This document shows, in pieces, positions 1 through 9,055 of a DNA stretch of 64,000 nucleotides. This DNA comes from Anaerolentibacter hominis. Lineage in GTDB: Bacteria > Bacillota > Clostridia > Lachnospirales > Lachnospiraceae. The translations under genes and the position numbers were made by a program. Every line of letters begins with the position of its first letter. Position 1 is the first letter of the stretch. The stretch is taken from the NCBI RefSeq assembly GCF_032380675.1, contig NZ_JAWDIX010000001.1:496001-560000 (forward strand), read 5' to 3'. Under the pieces are notes generated by a model, which did no database searches, had not been told where the DNA came from, and saw only the letters and a program-made list of their open reading frames with translations.

Positions 1-1591
1 CCACGATGATGGCGCTGGCCTGCTTCATTTGCTCCATTATATTGTTGCTGGTTTCCGGGATGACAAGAATTTCACCAGGGCGGAATGCTTTTTTGCATTC
101 TTCTTCTGAACGGCATACTCTTAGAGGCTCGCAGACGGTCTTGTCAATCAGCCCCGCCCCTTCCAGCAGGATATGTCCCACCACATGTACTTTAATCATA
201 TTTGTCGTACCGGAAATTCCCAGCGGAGCGCCCGCAGTCAATACAACAACCTCTCCTTTTTTTACAAGGCCTGCCCGTTCTGCGGTATCTACCACATGCT
301 CAAACAATTCATCTACCTTTGTCTCCTCCTGAATCAAAAGTGGAGTAACACCCCAGGAAAGATTTATATGCCTGCAGATGTAAGGCTCTGTACTGCAGCC
401 GATGATACGGCAGTCAGGACGGTATTTGGAAATCAGGCGGGCTGTTTTGCCAGATTTCGTGACTGTAATGATTGCAGATGCATTCAGATCTATGGCGGTC
501 GTACAAGTAGCATGTGCTATAGCGTTTGTAATGTCGGGATTTTCCAGATCGTCACGCATTTTAAAACGGTTTTTATAGTTGATATCATGCTCCGTCCTCA
601 TCGCGATCCGAACCATGGTACGCAGGGCCTCTACCGGATAGAGCCCGGCTGCGGTTTCGCCGGAAAGCATGATGGCGCTGGTTCCATCGTAAATAGCATT
701 TGCCACATCTGTGGCTTCGGCCCTTGTGGGCCGGGGGTTCTTCATCATGGAATCCAGCATCTGAGTGGCGGTAATGACCTGTTTCTCTGCATTATATACC
801 TTGTGTATAATCTTTTTCTGAATGACCGGAACTTCTTCCAGTGGAATTTCGACACCCATATCACCCCGGGCAATCATGATACCATCGGAAACTTTGATGA
901 TTTCATCGATGTTCCGGACCCCCTGCATGTTTTCAATTTTAGCAATAAGGTTGATTTTATTGCAGTGATATTCACTTAGAATCTTTCTGATCTCCAGAAT
1001 GTCCTCAGCACTCCTGGTGAAGGAGGCCGCGATAAAGTCAAATCCATGCTCAATGCCAAAAACAATATCCTTGTAATCTTTCTCGCTGATAAATGGCATG
1101 GTCAGTCCCACACCGGGAGCATTGACTCCCTTGCGGTCGGAAATCTGACCGCCGTTATGTACTTTGCAGACAATATCGGGACCGTTGACGCTCAGCACAT
1201 TTAATTCGACCAGACCATCGTCCAGCAGCAGCCGGTCACCGGGCCTGACGTCCATAGGCAGATTTTTATAGCTGATGGAGACTGCGGATTCGTTTCCTTC
1301 TATATCACCTGCAGTCAAAGTGAACAACTGCCCGGTTTTCAGTGTTACAGAACCATTCTTAAAGGTCCCGATCCGGATCTCCGGCCCTCTGGTATCCAGT
1401 AATGCCGCAATTGGCAGCTTTAATTCACTGCCCATGCGCCGGATACGTTTCAGATTTTCTTCATGCTGCATATAGTCTCCATGTGAAAAATTAAATCGGG
1501 CTACGTCCATGCCTTCCAGACAGAGAGCTCTTAATACCTTGTCACTCTGTGTAGCCGGACCAAGAGTACATATTATTTTAGTCTTTCTCAT
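1..1591 (-). CDS. pyk: Pyruvate kinase, C-terminus cut by window edge
   Basis: Converts phosphoenolpyruvate and ADP to pyruvate and ATP in the last step of glycolysis. The reverse strand reads as one open frame from an ATG at 1591 to the left edge, about 530 residues. It begins MRKTKIICTLGPAT, the usual pyruvate kinase start, and carries the catalytic-core signature around IMIARGDMGVEIP and the MLDSM segment. The last visible stretch (GEILVIPETSNN) looks like the extra C-terminal PEP-utilising mobile domain of Bacillus-type enzymes, so the full protein is probably near 585 residues. A ribosome binding site AAAGGTGAG precedes the start. It lies 70 bases downstream of the phosphate symporter on the same strand. 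Seen: the frame and motifs. Inferred: the total length. Confidence 0.95.
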   Translation of the reverse strand, partial: MRKTKIICTLGPATQSDKVLRALCLEGMDVARFNFSHGDYMQHEENLKRIRRMGSELKLPIAALLDTRGPEIRIGTFKNGSVTLKTGQLFTLTAGDIEGNESAVSISYKNLPMDVRPGDRLLLDDGLVELNVLSVNGPDIVCKVHNGGQISDRKGVNAPGVGLTMPFISEKDYKDIVFGIEHGFDFIAASFTRSAEDILEIRKILSEYHCNKINLIAKIENMQGVRNIDEIIKVSDGIMIARGDMGVEIPLEEVPVIQKKIIHKVYNAEKQVITATQMLDSMMKNPRPTRAEATDVANAIYDGTSAIMLSGETAAGLYPVEALRTMVRIAMRTEHDINYKNRFKMRDDLENPDITNAIAHATCTTAIDLNASAIITVTKSGKTARLISKYRPDCRIIGCSTEPYICRHINLSWGVTPLLIQEETKVDELFEHVVDTAERAGLVKKGEVVVLTAGAPLGISGTTNMIKVHVVGHILLEGAGLIDKTVCEPLRVCRSEEECKKAFRPGEILVIPETSNNIMEQMKQASAIIV

Positions 1592-1661
1592 GTTTAAAAC
1601 TCACCTTTCTCATCTTAGATCAATGAATGCCAGCGTTGGTGTGTTCCCTTGCCTATCGACG

Positions 1662-3308
1662 CTAGCCCTGGGCTTTCTGCATATAGTATGCCTGCGCAAT
1701 GTTCAGGGCATGATCTCCGATACGCTCAAAGTCAGTCAGCATTTCAGAGTAATAAATTCCGCTTTCCACATTACAGCTGCTGTCTTTCATGCGACGGATC
1801 TGATTCTCCCGGAACTGGTCGGTCATATCATCTATTTTCTGTTCCTGCTTTGAGATGGTATTCAAAAGAGCATCCTGGTCTGCATTGGGAATCATCTGGA
1901 GATATTCCATGGTTTGGAGACACAGCTTTTTGAGAGAAGATACCTCCGCCAGAGCATTCCCGGAAAAAACCAGATTTTTTTCTACCAGCAGAGCCGCATA
2001 GTCGGACAGGTTTGTGGCATGATCGCTGATCCGCTCTATATTACCGGATATTTTAAAGAAGCCATTGATAATCCTGGAATCCTCTTCTGACATTTCTAGG
2101 GTGATCAATGCGGAGATGAAACGGGATATTTCCGCATTGAGATAGTCCACATACTCTTCGTTGTATAGAATTTTTCTGCGGTTATTGCAGGTACGGCTTT
2201 CAATGTCTTCAAAGCTCATACGAATATTATCCAAAGCATATTGCTGCATGCGGGTCAATTCCTTCTGCAGCTGTTCGATAGAGGTAGCTACCGTACCAAT
2301 ATGGGAAGTCGCCCTGGCGGTCCCGGAGGGAAGATAGAGCAGATGCATCCCTTCTTCCTCCTGATCGCCCGACCGGTCCGGAAGTATCCGCACTGCAATT
2401 CTTGCCAGCAGATTTCCAAAGGGAAAGAGAAGGACAGTAGTGACAATGTTGAAAACGGTATGTACATTTGCAATCTGCGCGGCCGGATTGCCCGGTGTCA
2501 GCGACTCCATAAAAGCAGTAAACGGGGTACACAGGCAGACGATAACAAATACACACGTTCCGATTATATTAAACATCAGGTGAATGAGGGTGGTGCGCTT
2601 AGCATTCCGGGACGTTCCGATGGAGGCGAGCACCGCTGTAATGCAGGTTCCGATGTTCTGTCCGAAGAGGACATATACCGCATTGGGAAGCCCGATGATC
2701 CCGCTGACAGCCAGCGCCTGAAGAATTCCTACGGATGCGGAAGAAGACTGTATAATGGCCGTGAACAGAGCACCTGCCAGAATTCCCAGCAGAGGATTGG
2801 AGAACTGTGTCATCAGCTGGATAAAGGTTTCGGATTCCCGAAGAGGCATCATGGCATCGCTCATGATACCCATTCCCATAAAAAGAACGCCCAGGCCGGC
2901 AAGAATTCGTCCGATATGACGTAATTTTTCCGATTTCAGGAAAACGGCCATAACTACACCCGCAAATGCAATAATAGGTGCAATAGCCCCGATGTCCAGG
3001 GCGATGAGCTGGCCGGTTATGGTGGTGCCTATGTTGGCACCCATGATCACGCCCACTGCCTGTTTTAAAGTCATAAGACTGGAATTGACAAAACCCACAA
3101 CCATGACTGTGGTCGCGGACGAAGACTGGATCACCGCCGTGATCCCGGCACCGACCAGAACACCCAGCAGACGGTTGGAAGTGAGCTTCTCCAGAATCTG
3201 TTTCATTCGGTTGCCGGCAACGGCCTCCAGTCCGGCGCTCATCATATTCATACCATACAGAAACAGGGCAAGTCCGCCCAGTAAAACAATAATATCATGG
3301 ATTTGCAT
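1662..3308 (-). CDS. Na+/phosphate cotransporter (NptA/PNaS family) with PhoU-like tail
   Basis: Membrane protein of 548 residues predicted to import inorganic phosphate with sodium. Two similar hydrophobic halves each carry the QSSSAT/QSSSAS signature of the family (around residues 60 and 185). The roughly 210 C-terminal residues are hydrophilic and helical and resemble PhoU (pattern ERISDHATNLSD, ERIGDHALNIAQ), the common arrangement in Firmicutes homologues. The ATG at 3308 has an AGGAGGAAT-type ribosome binding site just upstream. The gene is followed by pyk on the same strand and faces away from the tail cluster. The family call is firm. Sodium coupling and substrate come from the family, not from the sequence. 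Confidence 0.93.
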   Translation of the reverse strand: MQIHDIIVLLGGLALFLYGMNMMSAGLEAVAGNRMKQILEKLTSNRLLGVLVGAGITAVIQSSSATTVMVVGFVNSSLMTLKQAVGVIMGANIGTTITGQLIALDIGAIAPIIAFAGVVMAVFLKSEKLRHIGRILAGLGVLFMGMGIMSDAMMPLRESETFIQLMTQFSNPLLGILAGALFTAIIQSSSASVGILQALAVSGIIGLPNAVYVLFGQNIGTCITAVLASIGTSRNAKRTTLIHLMFNIIGTCVFVIVCLCTPFTAFMESLTPGNPAAQIANVHTVFNIVTTVLLFPFGNLLARIAVRILPDRSGDQEEEGMHLLYLPSGTARATSHIGTVATSIEQLQKELTRMQQYALDNIRMSFEDIESRTCNNRRKILYNEEYVDYLNAEISRFISALITLEMSEEDSRIINGFFKISGNIERISDHATNLSDYAALLVEKNLVFSGNALAEVSSLKKLCLQTMEYLQMIPNADQDALLNTISKQEQKIDDMTDQFRENQIRRMKDSSCNVESGIYYSEMLTDFERIGDHALNIAQAYYMQKAQG

Positions 3309-3414
3309 GGGATTCCTCCTGACAAAATTTTATCAGCTTAATCATAACGATTGAAAAATAAAAAAGCACGTTAAGGAGTTGTTAAAAAGAACACACAGGG
3401 ATGGAATGTGCCGG

Positions 3415-3465
3415 TTGACAAGGCGGCAGAAATGAGATATTTTATATATACAGAACTAATGTTCG
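3415..3465 (+). promoter_or_regulatory. Promoter with LexA-like (SOS) operator
   Basis: A TTGACA hexamer at 3415-3420 is followed by A+T-rich -10 candidates (TATTTT at 17-base spacing, or TATATA at 3443). Just downstream lies GAAC-TAAT-GTTC followed by G (3453-3465), matching the Gram-positive LexA/DinR core GAAC-N4-GTTC. The box overlaps the expected transcription start, a position suited to repression. It is the only such box noticed ahead of the tail cluster. SOS control is an inference. Confidence 0.6.
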
Positions 3466-3502
3466 AAATAATACAATGACATGAGAAAGGAAGTAAAATT
3501 AT

Positions 3503-3934
3503 ATGCCGAATGTACGAGCGATCAATTCAAAAAAATATGACATAAGTAAACACCGGTTTGCAGAACTGTATCATTTCTGCCTCCAGTACAATGAGTGGAA
3601 AGAGCAGCTTAAGATTTACCGGGACACTTTGAAAAGCCCCCGGATCACAGGTATGCCCGTGCAGCACGGAACGGCGGATCTGACAGCAGAACTGGCGGTG
3701 CAAAGAAGCCTGCTGACAGACAAATGCAGTATCGTGGAGGAAACAGCCAGAGAAATTGACGATGAAATATTCCCCTATCTCTTAAAAGCGGTTACCAATG
3801 AGGGGATTACCTATAATTATCTGGCATTGGTATGCGGGATGCCCTGTGGAAAAGACCGCTATTATGACCGCAGAAGAAAGTTTTACTGCCTGCTCTCCCA
3901 AAAAATGGAAAACCGTAATCACGGGACAAAATAA
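3503..3934 (+). CDS. RinA/ArpU-like phage transcriptional regulator (putative)
   Basis: Protein of 143 residues that opens the tail cluster. Its last third (YLALVCGMPCGKDRYYDRR, then KFYCLLS) resembles the C-terminal helix-turn-helix region of RinA/ArpU late-gene regulators, where a short motif of the type C-x-DRYYDRRRKF-LL recurs. The N-terminal 100 residues are helical and not recognised. The ATG at 3503 follows an AGAAAGGAAG ribosome binding site. A LexA-like box lies about 40 bases upstream and a terminator-like hairpin directly downstream, so it may be transcribed alone and then activate the structural genes. The family assignment is from memory of the motif only; a DUF1492-like protein is an alternative. 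Confidence 0.5.
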   Translation: MPNVRAINSKKYDISKHRFAELYHFCLQYNEWKEQLKIYRDTLKSPRITGMPVQHGTADLTAELAVQRSLLTDKCSIVEETAREIDDEIFPYLLKAVTNEGITYNYLALVCGMPCGKDRYYDRRRKFYCLLSQKMENRNHGTK

Positions 3935-3953
3935 TGTAGTATTCTGATATCAC

Positions 3954-3998
3954 AAAGAAAACCGAACAGATGTTTGTTTCTGGGCGGTTTTCTTTATT
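3954..3998 (+). terminator. Intrinsic terminator between regulator and tail genes
   Basis: AAAGAAAACCG (3954-3964) pairs perfectly with CGGTTTTCTTT (3985-3995) around a 20-base loop, followed by an A+T-rich stretch. It separates the regulator from the structural operon, so the tail genes need their own promoter or read-through. Confidence 0.75.
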
Positions 3999-4020
3999 AT
4001 GCGCCGGAAGGCAGGAAAGG

Positions 4021-4464
4021 ATGTGGTTGGAACAATTGACCGTAAAACTGGTGAATGGAATAATGAACCGGCTCAGAAGTGTCTTTGGAGATACTTACAG
4101 CGTATATACAGAGGAAGCAGAACAGGAGTTTATTAAACCCTGTTTTCTGTTGACTGTACTGCCGGAAGGCTGCAGACCGTTTCTTGGGTCCAGAAGACAG
4201 CTTCAGAACAAGGCGGAGATACGATTTTATCCGGAACCGGCCTCTGGGCAGGAAACCGCTCTGCAGGAAGCGGCCGGGAAACTGATGAAAGAAATGGAAT
4301 GGATTGAACTTCCGGACGGGGACCTGATCCGGGGTACGAAGATGGCATCGGAGAAAAAGAATAATCTTCTGTATTTTACCGTGCATTACAACCTGGTGGT
4401 GACTGAGACCAGGGAGCAGGAACTGCTCGGCGGTATAAAGACAAGGATTGATACAAAAGAATAA
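4021..4464 (+). CDS. Phage tail protein, tail-terminator-like (DUF6838-type)
   Basis: Small protein (147 residues from the ATG at 4021), first gene of the structural operon. The segment LTVKLVNGIMNRLRSVFGD followed by YTEEAEQ resembles small proteins placed before the sheath gene in PBSX-like cassettes, thought to cap or terminate the tail. A longer frame begins at 3970, but that start lies inside the terminator hairpin, so 4021, preceded by AGGAAAGG, is preferred. The sheath gene follows after 63 bases. The family name is tentative; position is the stronger argument. Confidence 0.6.
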   Translation: MWLEQLTVKLVNGIMNRLRSVFGDTYSVYTEEAEQEFIKPCFLLTVLPEGCRPFLGSRRQLQNKAEIRFYPEPASGQETALQEAAGKLMKEMEWIELPDGDLIRGTKMASEKKNNLLYFTVHYNLVVTETREQELLGGIKTRIDTKE

Positions 4465-4527
4465 TCTGTGCCGTCAGACGGGAACTTTTAATAACATTTA
4501 TATTTAGAAAAAGAAAGGTGGATCAAT

Positions 4528-5835
4528 ATGGCATTAGGCGGAGGAACTTTTACAGCACAAAATAAAATTCTGCCCGGAACCTACATTAATTTTATCAGCG
4601 CAAAGAGAGCTGGATCTTTATTGGGGGAGAGAGGCACTGCGGCGATAGGGGCAGAGCTTGACTGGATGACGGACGGAGAGATTGTGGCTGTGACAAACGA
4701 AGATTTTATCAAACATACGGCAGACATCTTCGGGTATGAATATACGGATGAGAAAATGAAAGGTCTCAGAGACCTTTTTAAAAACGCGGTCAAGGTTTAT
4801 TTCTATCGTCTGAACAGCGGAGAAAAGGCAGAGAATGATTATGCGGCGGCCAGATGCTCCGGAATCAGAGGAAATGATATTCAGATCAAAATCAGAAAAG
4901 ACGCCGGGGATGAGACAAAATTTGAGGTTCTTACCCTCCTTGGCAATAAACAGATGGATATCCAGGTGGTTGCCAGTGCGTCAGATCTGAAGGATAATCT
5001 GTTCGTTACATTTAAGAAGAGCGCGGAACTGGCTGTCACAGCGGGAACACCGCTTACCGGCGGAACAAATAGTACCGATATTACGGCTGAGAGCCATCAG
5101 GCGTTCCTGGACAAAATGGAAAGCTATACATTCCAGGTATTGGTATGCATGTCACAGGCCCAGGAGATTACCGGACTTTATACCCAGTATGTGAAAAGAA
5201 TGAGAGAGGAAGCCGGCGCCAAATTTCAGGTTGTTGGCTATCGCTGCACAAGTGATTACGAAGGTGTTATCTCGGTGGAGAATCAGACGGAAGACGCAGG
5301 CTGGCCGGAAGCCAGCGCAGTATACTGGACAGCCGGAGCGCAGGCAGCATGCGGTGTGAATGAATCCCTTACTAACAGGACTTACGATGGTGAATTCGTG
5401 ATATCAGCGGGATATACCCAGAGCGAACTGGAAAAAGCATTAAAATCCGGAAAGTTTGTATTTCACATGGTTGGAGATGATATCCGGGTGCTGGAAGACA
5501 TTAATTCCTATATTACATACACGGATGAGAAAAACAGTGATTTCGGAAGCAACCAGACGATTCGGGTTCTGGATCAGATCGCAATGGATATTGCAGGTAT
5601 CTTTAATAACAAGTATCTGGGCAAGATTCCGAACGATGCATCAGGCCGCATTTCACTGTGGAATGATATCGTGACCGAACACCGCCAGCTGGAACAGATC
5701 CGGGCGATAGAGAATTTTAATCCTGACGACGTGACGGTGGAAATCGGTGAGGATAAAAAGTCGGTTGTTGTGGGAGATCAGGTGACGCCTGTTAATGCAA
5801 TGGCAAAATTATACATGAGTGTGGTAGTTCAATAA
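4528..5835 (+). CDS. Contractile tail sheath protein (XkdK-like)
   Basis: Protein of 435 residues expected to form the contractile sheath around the tail tube. The start MALGGGTFTAQNKILPGTYI and the phrase FISAKRAG match XkdK-type sheath proteins of PBSX-like prophages, and the C-terminal third (residues about 330-435) has the conserved sheath domain pattern leading to MAKLYMSVVVQ. The length is typical. An AAAGAAAGGTGG ribosome binding site precedes the ATG. The tube gene follows after 14 bases. A sheath gene marks this as a myovirus-type, contractile machine. Confidence 0.92.
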   Translation: MALGGGTFTAQNKILPGTYINFISAKRAGSLLGERGTAAIGAELDWMTDGEIVAVTNEDFIKHTADIFGYEYTDEKMKGLRDLFKNAVKVYFYRLNSGEKAENDYAAARCSGIRGNDIQIKIRKDAGDETKFEVLTLLGNKQMDIQVVASASDLKDNLFVTFKKSAELAVTAGTPLTGGTNSTDITAESHQAFLDKMESYTFQVLVCMSQAQEITGLYTQYVKRMREEAGAKFQVVGYRCTSDYEGVISVENQTEDAGWPEASAVYWTAGAQAACGVNESLTNRTYDGEFVISAGYTQSELEKALKSGKFVFHMVGDDIRVLEDINSYITYTDEKNSDFGSNQTIRVLDQIAMDIAGIFNNKYLGKIPNDASGRISLWNDIVTEHRQLEQIRAIENFNPDDVTVEIGEDKKSVVVGDQVTPVNAMAKLYMSVVVQ

Positions 5836-5849
5836 GGAGGCTTAAAAAT

Positions 5850-6320
5850 ATGTCAAATGTAATGAATGCAAAGGATACTGTGAGTGCTTCCCTGGCGGAA
5901 TGTTTTGTGACGATTAACGGAAACCGTTATAACTTTATGCAGGCCATCAATCTGGAAGCGAAGTTTGAGAAGACGAAGACAGAGGTCCCGATTCTGGGTA
6001 AGACCGGAAAAGGAAATAAGTCGACGGGATGGAAGGGGACAGGCTCCGCTACGTTCCACTACAATACCAGTATTTTCCGGGAACTGCTCTACCGGTATAA
6101 ATCGACCGGAGAGGATGTTTATTTTGACATTCAGGTGACCAATGAAGATCCTACGTCAAATGTGGGAAGACAGACGGTTGTCCTGAAAGACTGCAACCTG
6201 GACGGCGGAATCCTGGCTAAGTTTGACGCCGATGCAGAGTATCTGGATGAAGAGGCCGATTTCACCTTTGAAGATTTCGAAATCCCGGAGAAATTCAATA
6301 TGTTAAATGGAATGATGTAG
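5850..6320 (+). CDS. Tail tube protein (XkdM-like)
   Basis: Protein of 156 residues, the expected size for the inner tube subunit of PBSX-type tails. It contains the XkdM-like pattern FVTINGNRYNFMQAINLEA, then KTEVPILGKTGKGNKSTGWK, and ends with an acidic stretch EADFTFEDFEIPEKF. An AAGGAGG ribosome binding site lies 9 bases before the ATG. It sits between sheath and chaperone genes, as in PBSX. Confidence 0.92.
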   Translation: MSNVMNAKDTVSASLAECFVTINGNRYNFMQAINLEAKFEKTKTEVPILGKTGKGNKSTGWKGTGSATFHYNTSIFRELLYRYKSTGEDVYFDIQVTNEDPTSNVGRQTVVLKDCNLDGGILAKFDADAEYLDEEADFTFEDFEIPEKFNMLNGMM

Positions 6321-6332
6321 GAGGAAATAGAT

Positions 6333-6761
6333 ATGGTGAATTTATCTGCTTTTTTAGCTCAGAACGCATTGCCTGTTGAAAATGAACGGTTTGCGGCGTC
6401 CAGACGATTCGTGGATGAGGACGGCCGTCCGATGGAATGGGAAATCCGCAGTATTTCCTCCGATGAGGATGAAGCATTGAGAAAGTCCTGTACCAAACGG
6501 ATGGCAGTGCCCGGCAAACGGGGTATGTATACGCCGGAAACGGATTATAATCTTTACCTGGGCAGGCTGGCAGCAAAATGTACGGTTTTCCCTAATCTAG
6601 ACGACGCAGAGCTGCAGAACAGCTATGGAGTGATGGGAGCAGATCTGCTCCTGAAGACCATGCTTACGCCTGGCGAATACGCGGACTATCTGAGCAGAGT
6701 TCAGGAAGTAAATGGCTTTGATCAGACATTTGATGAGGCGGTTGATGAAGCAAAAAACTAA
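6333..6761 (+). CDS. Tail assembly chaperone, short (unshifted) form (XkdN-like)
   Basis: Protein of 142 residues located between tube and tape-measure genes, the standard place for the tail assembly chaperone. It has the pattern LGRLAAKCTVFPNLDDAELQ and a downstream LLKTMLTPGEYADYL, as in XkdN-type proteins. It ends at a TAA that directly follows a slippery A-AAA-AAC heptamer, so part of the output is likely to be shifted into a longer product. An AGGAGGAAATAG ribosome binding site precedes the ATG. Confidence 0.88.
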   Translation: MVNLSAFLAQNALPVENERFAASRRFVDEDGRPMEWEIRSISSDEDEALRKSCTKRMAVPGKRGMYTPETDYNLYLGRLAAKCTVFPNLDDAELQNSYGVMGADLLLKTMLTPGEYADYLSRVQEVNGFDQTFDEAVDEAKN

Positions 6762-6943
6762 TAAATGAAGGCGATGGAGAGGCGAATCTGGCCTACTACT
6801 GCCTTCATAAACTCCATTTGCTCCCATCTGAATTTTTGGCCTTGCCCCGGAATGAGCGGGCTTTTATCGCAGCGGCCATAGAGATACGGCTTGAGAGCGA
6901 GAAAAAAGAGGCCAAGCGTGCGGCCCGGAAGCCGAAAAAATAG
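6333..6943 (+). CDS. Tail assembly chaperone, -1 frameshift fusion form
   Basis: A -1 shift at A-AAA-AAC (6752-6758) carries ribosomes past the TAA at 6759 into a frame open to the TAG at 6941-6943. The predicted fusion has 203 residues, the last 61 being new: a hydrophobic segment (NLAYYCLHKLHLLPSEFLA), then a basic, helical tail rich in Lys, Arg and Ala ending KRAARKPKK. The downstream frame has no ATG of its own with a ribosome binding site. This mirrors the gpG/gpGT arrangement of lambda and the paired chaperone frames of many tailed phages. Seen: heptamer, frames, lack of a start. Inferred: that shifting occurs. Confidence 0.8.
6752..6758 (+). promoter_or_regulatory. Programmed -1 ribosomal frameshift site A-AAA-AAC
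   Basis: The heptamer is in the correct phase (zero-frame codons GCA AAA AAC TAA). After slipping back one base the reading is AAA AAA CTA ATA AAT GAA. A purine-rich GAGGCGG lies about 12 bases upstream and could act as an internal Shine-Dalgarno stimulator. Confidence 0.8.
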
Positions 6944-7036
6944 CTGAATTATGACGGAGGGTTTTTGAGATTTGGCTATAGAGAATCCGGACCGCATGTT
7001 TTCAGTTAAGATGCAGAAAGAAAAGGTGGTGAACAT

Positions 7037-9055
7037 GTGGCTACAGTAGAAAATGCCCTGCAGCTTTATCAGGGCGCTGCATTGCCCGCAAAGGCAATGC
7101 AGACTCTGCAGAAAAATGTGGAAGGTGCCGAACAGAAGTTTCAGTCGGCGGCCAGAAGCATTACAATCATGCAGAACAACATACAGAGTACGATAATGAC
7201 CCAGAATAATTTTGCCGGAGCGGTTGAGGAAACCGAGAAAAAGACAAATGGACTGGCGGATAAATTGAAGCAGATAGCTTCGGCCGGCTTTGAGAAGGCG
7301 GCAAAAGGGATAGGCCAGATGGCCGGTGCCTCCCTGAATGCGGCTAATGTACAAATGGAAGCGGAAACCAGGCTGGATGCGGTGATGCGTCAGAAGCTGG
7401 GTGCAAATGACGCGGCGATTGCGGGCACAAAGGCTCTTGCGGCAGAACAGCAGAGGATCGGGGTAATCAGCGATGAGGCCCAGATGTCCGGAGCCGGACA
7501 GCTGGCGACGTTCCTGAGCACCTCATCTGCCCTCAACACCCTGATTCCGGCAATGAATAACCTGGCAGTCCAGCAAAACGGCCTGAACACAACTTCGAAC
7601 GATATGGTTTCAATCGGAAGCGCACTTGGACAGGCCATGCAGGGCCAGACAGGGGCGCTGACCAACATGGGAATCAGCATGAGCGCGGCCCAGGAGCAGA
7701 TACTCCAATACGGGACTGAACAGGAAAGGGCGGCGATGCTGTCCCAGCTTATCACAGATAATGTGGGAAATATGAATGCGGCGATGGGCAGTACCCCGAT
7801 GGGCCAGATCCAGCAGATGGAAAATGCCTGGAATGGTATTTTGGAGAAAGTGGGTACGGCCCTGTACCCGGTTATCGTTACGCTATTGAATTACATAAGT
7901 GAGAATATGCCCATGATACAGGAGATAATGGGTACGTTTGGAGCAATGCTGGGCGGCATTGCCGAGGTGGCTTCAGGACTTTTGGATATTGTTTTCCAGG
8001 TCGTCGGTTTTTTTGTAGATAACTGGAGTCTGATCGCACCGATTATCGGAGGTATAGCAGTAGCATTCGGCTTGTATACAGCCGCAGTCAAAGCAAATAG
8101 TATCATGCAGAATATAAATGCGGCGGCAACCGGGGCGATGCAGTTTGCATCCAAGGTACATGCAGCATCATTAGGAATGCAGAGAGGTGCTACGATGAAG
8201 GCAACAACAACACAGTATGGGTTTAATGCAGCACTTTTAGCATGTCCGCTTGTGCAGATTATTCTATTGATCATAGGCGTGGTAGCAGCTATTTTCCTGG
8301 TGGTAGGTGCAATTAATAAATTTATGGGCACATCTATCAGCGCGGTTGGCGTAGTCGCGGGCGTGTTTATGACCGCCTTTGGATTTATCTGGAATATCAT
8401 CGCTGATGTTGCCAACTTTCTGGGAAATGTATGGGAAGATCCCATCGGTGCGGCGATAAGGCTTTTTGCGAACCTGGCGGATAACTGTCTCGCAGCGGTT
8501 GAACTGATTGCAAAAGGGATTGATTTTTTATTCAAGACCAATTTTGCAGATAAGGTTGCTGGTTTCAGAAGCAGTCTGTCTCAAAAGGTTGAACAGAAGT
8601 TTGGCAAGGATACTGAGTATGTAAAAAAGATGAATCTGGAAGAACAGTGGAATAAAGGGTATGACTGGGGAGAAGGTGTCCAGAATGACCTGACGAAATC
8701 AAAGGATAATGCATTTGACCTTAATTCTTTGGAAAATGGCATTGACCTGAATAGTATTTCGGACAGAGACAGAACCATCAGCAATCTGGATGGCATCTAT
8801 GGCGGTGTAAATGAAACGGCCCAGAATACGGCAGCGATGGCGGATAGTATGACAGCCAGTAACGAGGAACTTTCTTATCTGCGTGAAATAGCAGAGAGGG
8901 AAGCCATTAACCAATATACCACGGCAGAGGTAAAACTGGATTTTTCCGCCTCGGCGCAGATCAACAATGATATGGACCTGGATGGTTTTGTGAACGTGTT
9001 TGCGGCCAAGATTGAAGAAGCGATGGTATCCAGTGCAGAGGGGGTACATGCCTGA
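7037..9055 (+). CDS. Tail tape measure protein
   Basis: Protein of 672 residues that should set tail length and occupy the tube. It has an N-terminal coiled-coil-rich, Gln/Ala-rich region (residues 1-270), a hydrophobic centre with several membrane-like helices (about 290-460; LVQIILLIIGVVAAIFLVVG) and a helical C-terminus, the usual tape-measure plan. The start is GTG at 7037, with AGGTGG 7 bases upstream; the overlapping ATG at 7035 stops within five codons. By the common rule of about 0.15 nm per residue, the tail would be near 100 nm. It overlaps the next gene by one base. Confidence 0.88.
   Translation: MATVENALQLYQGAALPAKAMQTLQKNVEGAEQKFQSAARSITIMQNNIQSTIMTQNNFAGAVEETEKKTNGLADKLKQIASAGFEKAAKGIGQMAGASLNAANVQMEAETRLDAVMRQKLGANDAAIAGTKALAAEQQRIGVISDEAQMSGAGQLATFLSTSSALNTLIPAMNNLAVQQNGLNTTSNDMVSIGSALGQAMQGQTGALTNMGISMSAAQEQILQYGTEQERAAMLSQLITDNVGNMNAAMGSTPMGQIQQMENAWNGILEKVGTALYPVIVTLLNYISENMPMIQEIMGTFGAMLGGIAEVASGLLDIVFQVVGFFVDNWSLIAPIIGGIAVAFGLYTAAVKANSIMQNINAAATGAMQFASKVHAASLGMQRGATMKATTTQYGFNAALLACPLVQIILLIIGVVAAIFLVVGAINKFMGTSISAVGVVAGVFMTAFGFIWNIIADVANFLGNVWEDPIGAAIRLFANLADNCLAAVELIAKGIDFLFKTNFADKVAGFRSSLSQKVEQKFGKDTEYVKKMNLEEQWNKGYDWGEGVQNDLTKSKDNAFDLNSLENGIDLNSISDRDRTISNLDGIYGGVNETAQNTAAMADSMTASNEELSYLREIAEREAINQYTTAEVKLDFSASAQINNDMDLDGFVNVFAAKIEEAMVSSAEGVHA

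Noticed and set aside
173..979. Long plus-strand frame of 268 codons over the pyruvate kinase gene
   Set aside because: It is the complement of a clear pyk coding sequence, lacks a ribosome binding site and has no family-like motifs.
3970..4020. Upstream start for the tail-terminator-like gene
   Set aside because: It falls within the terminator hairpin; the ATG at 4021 has a better site and matches the family start.
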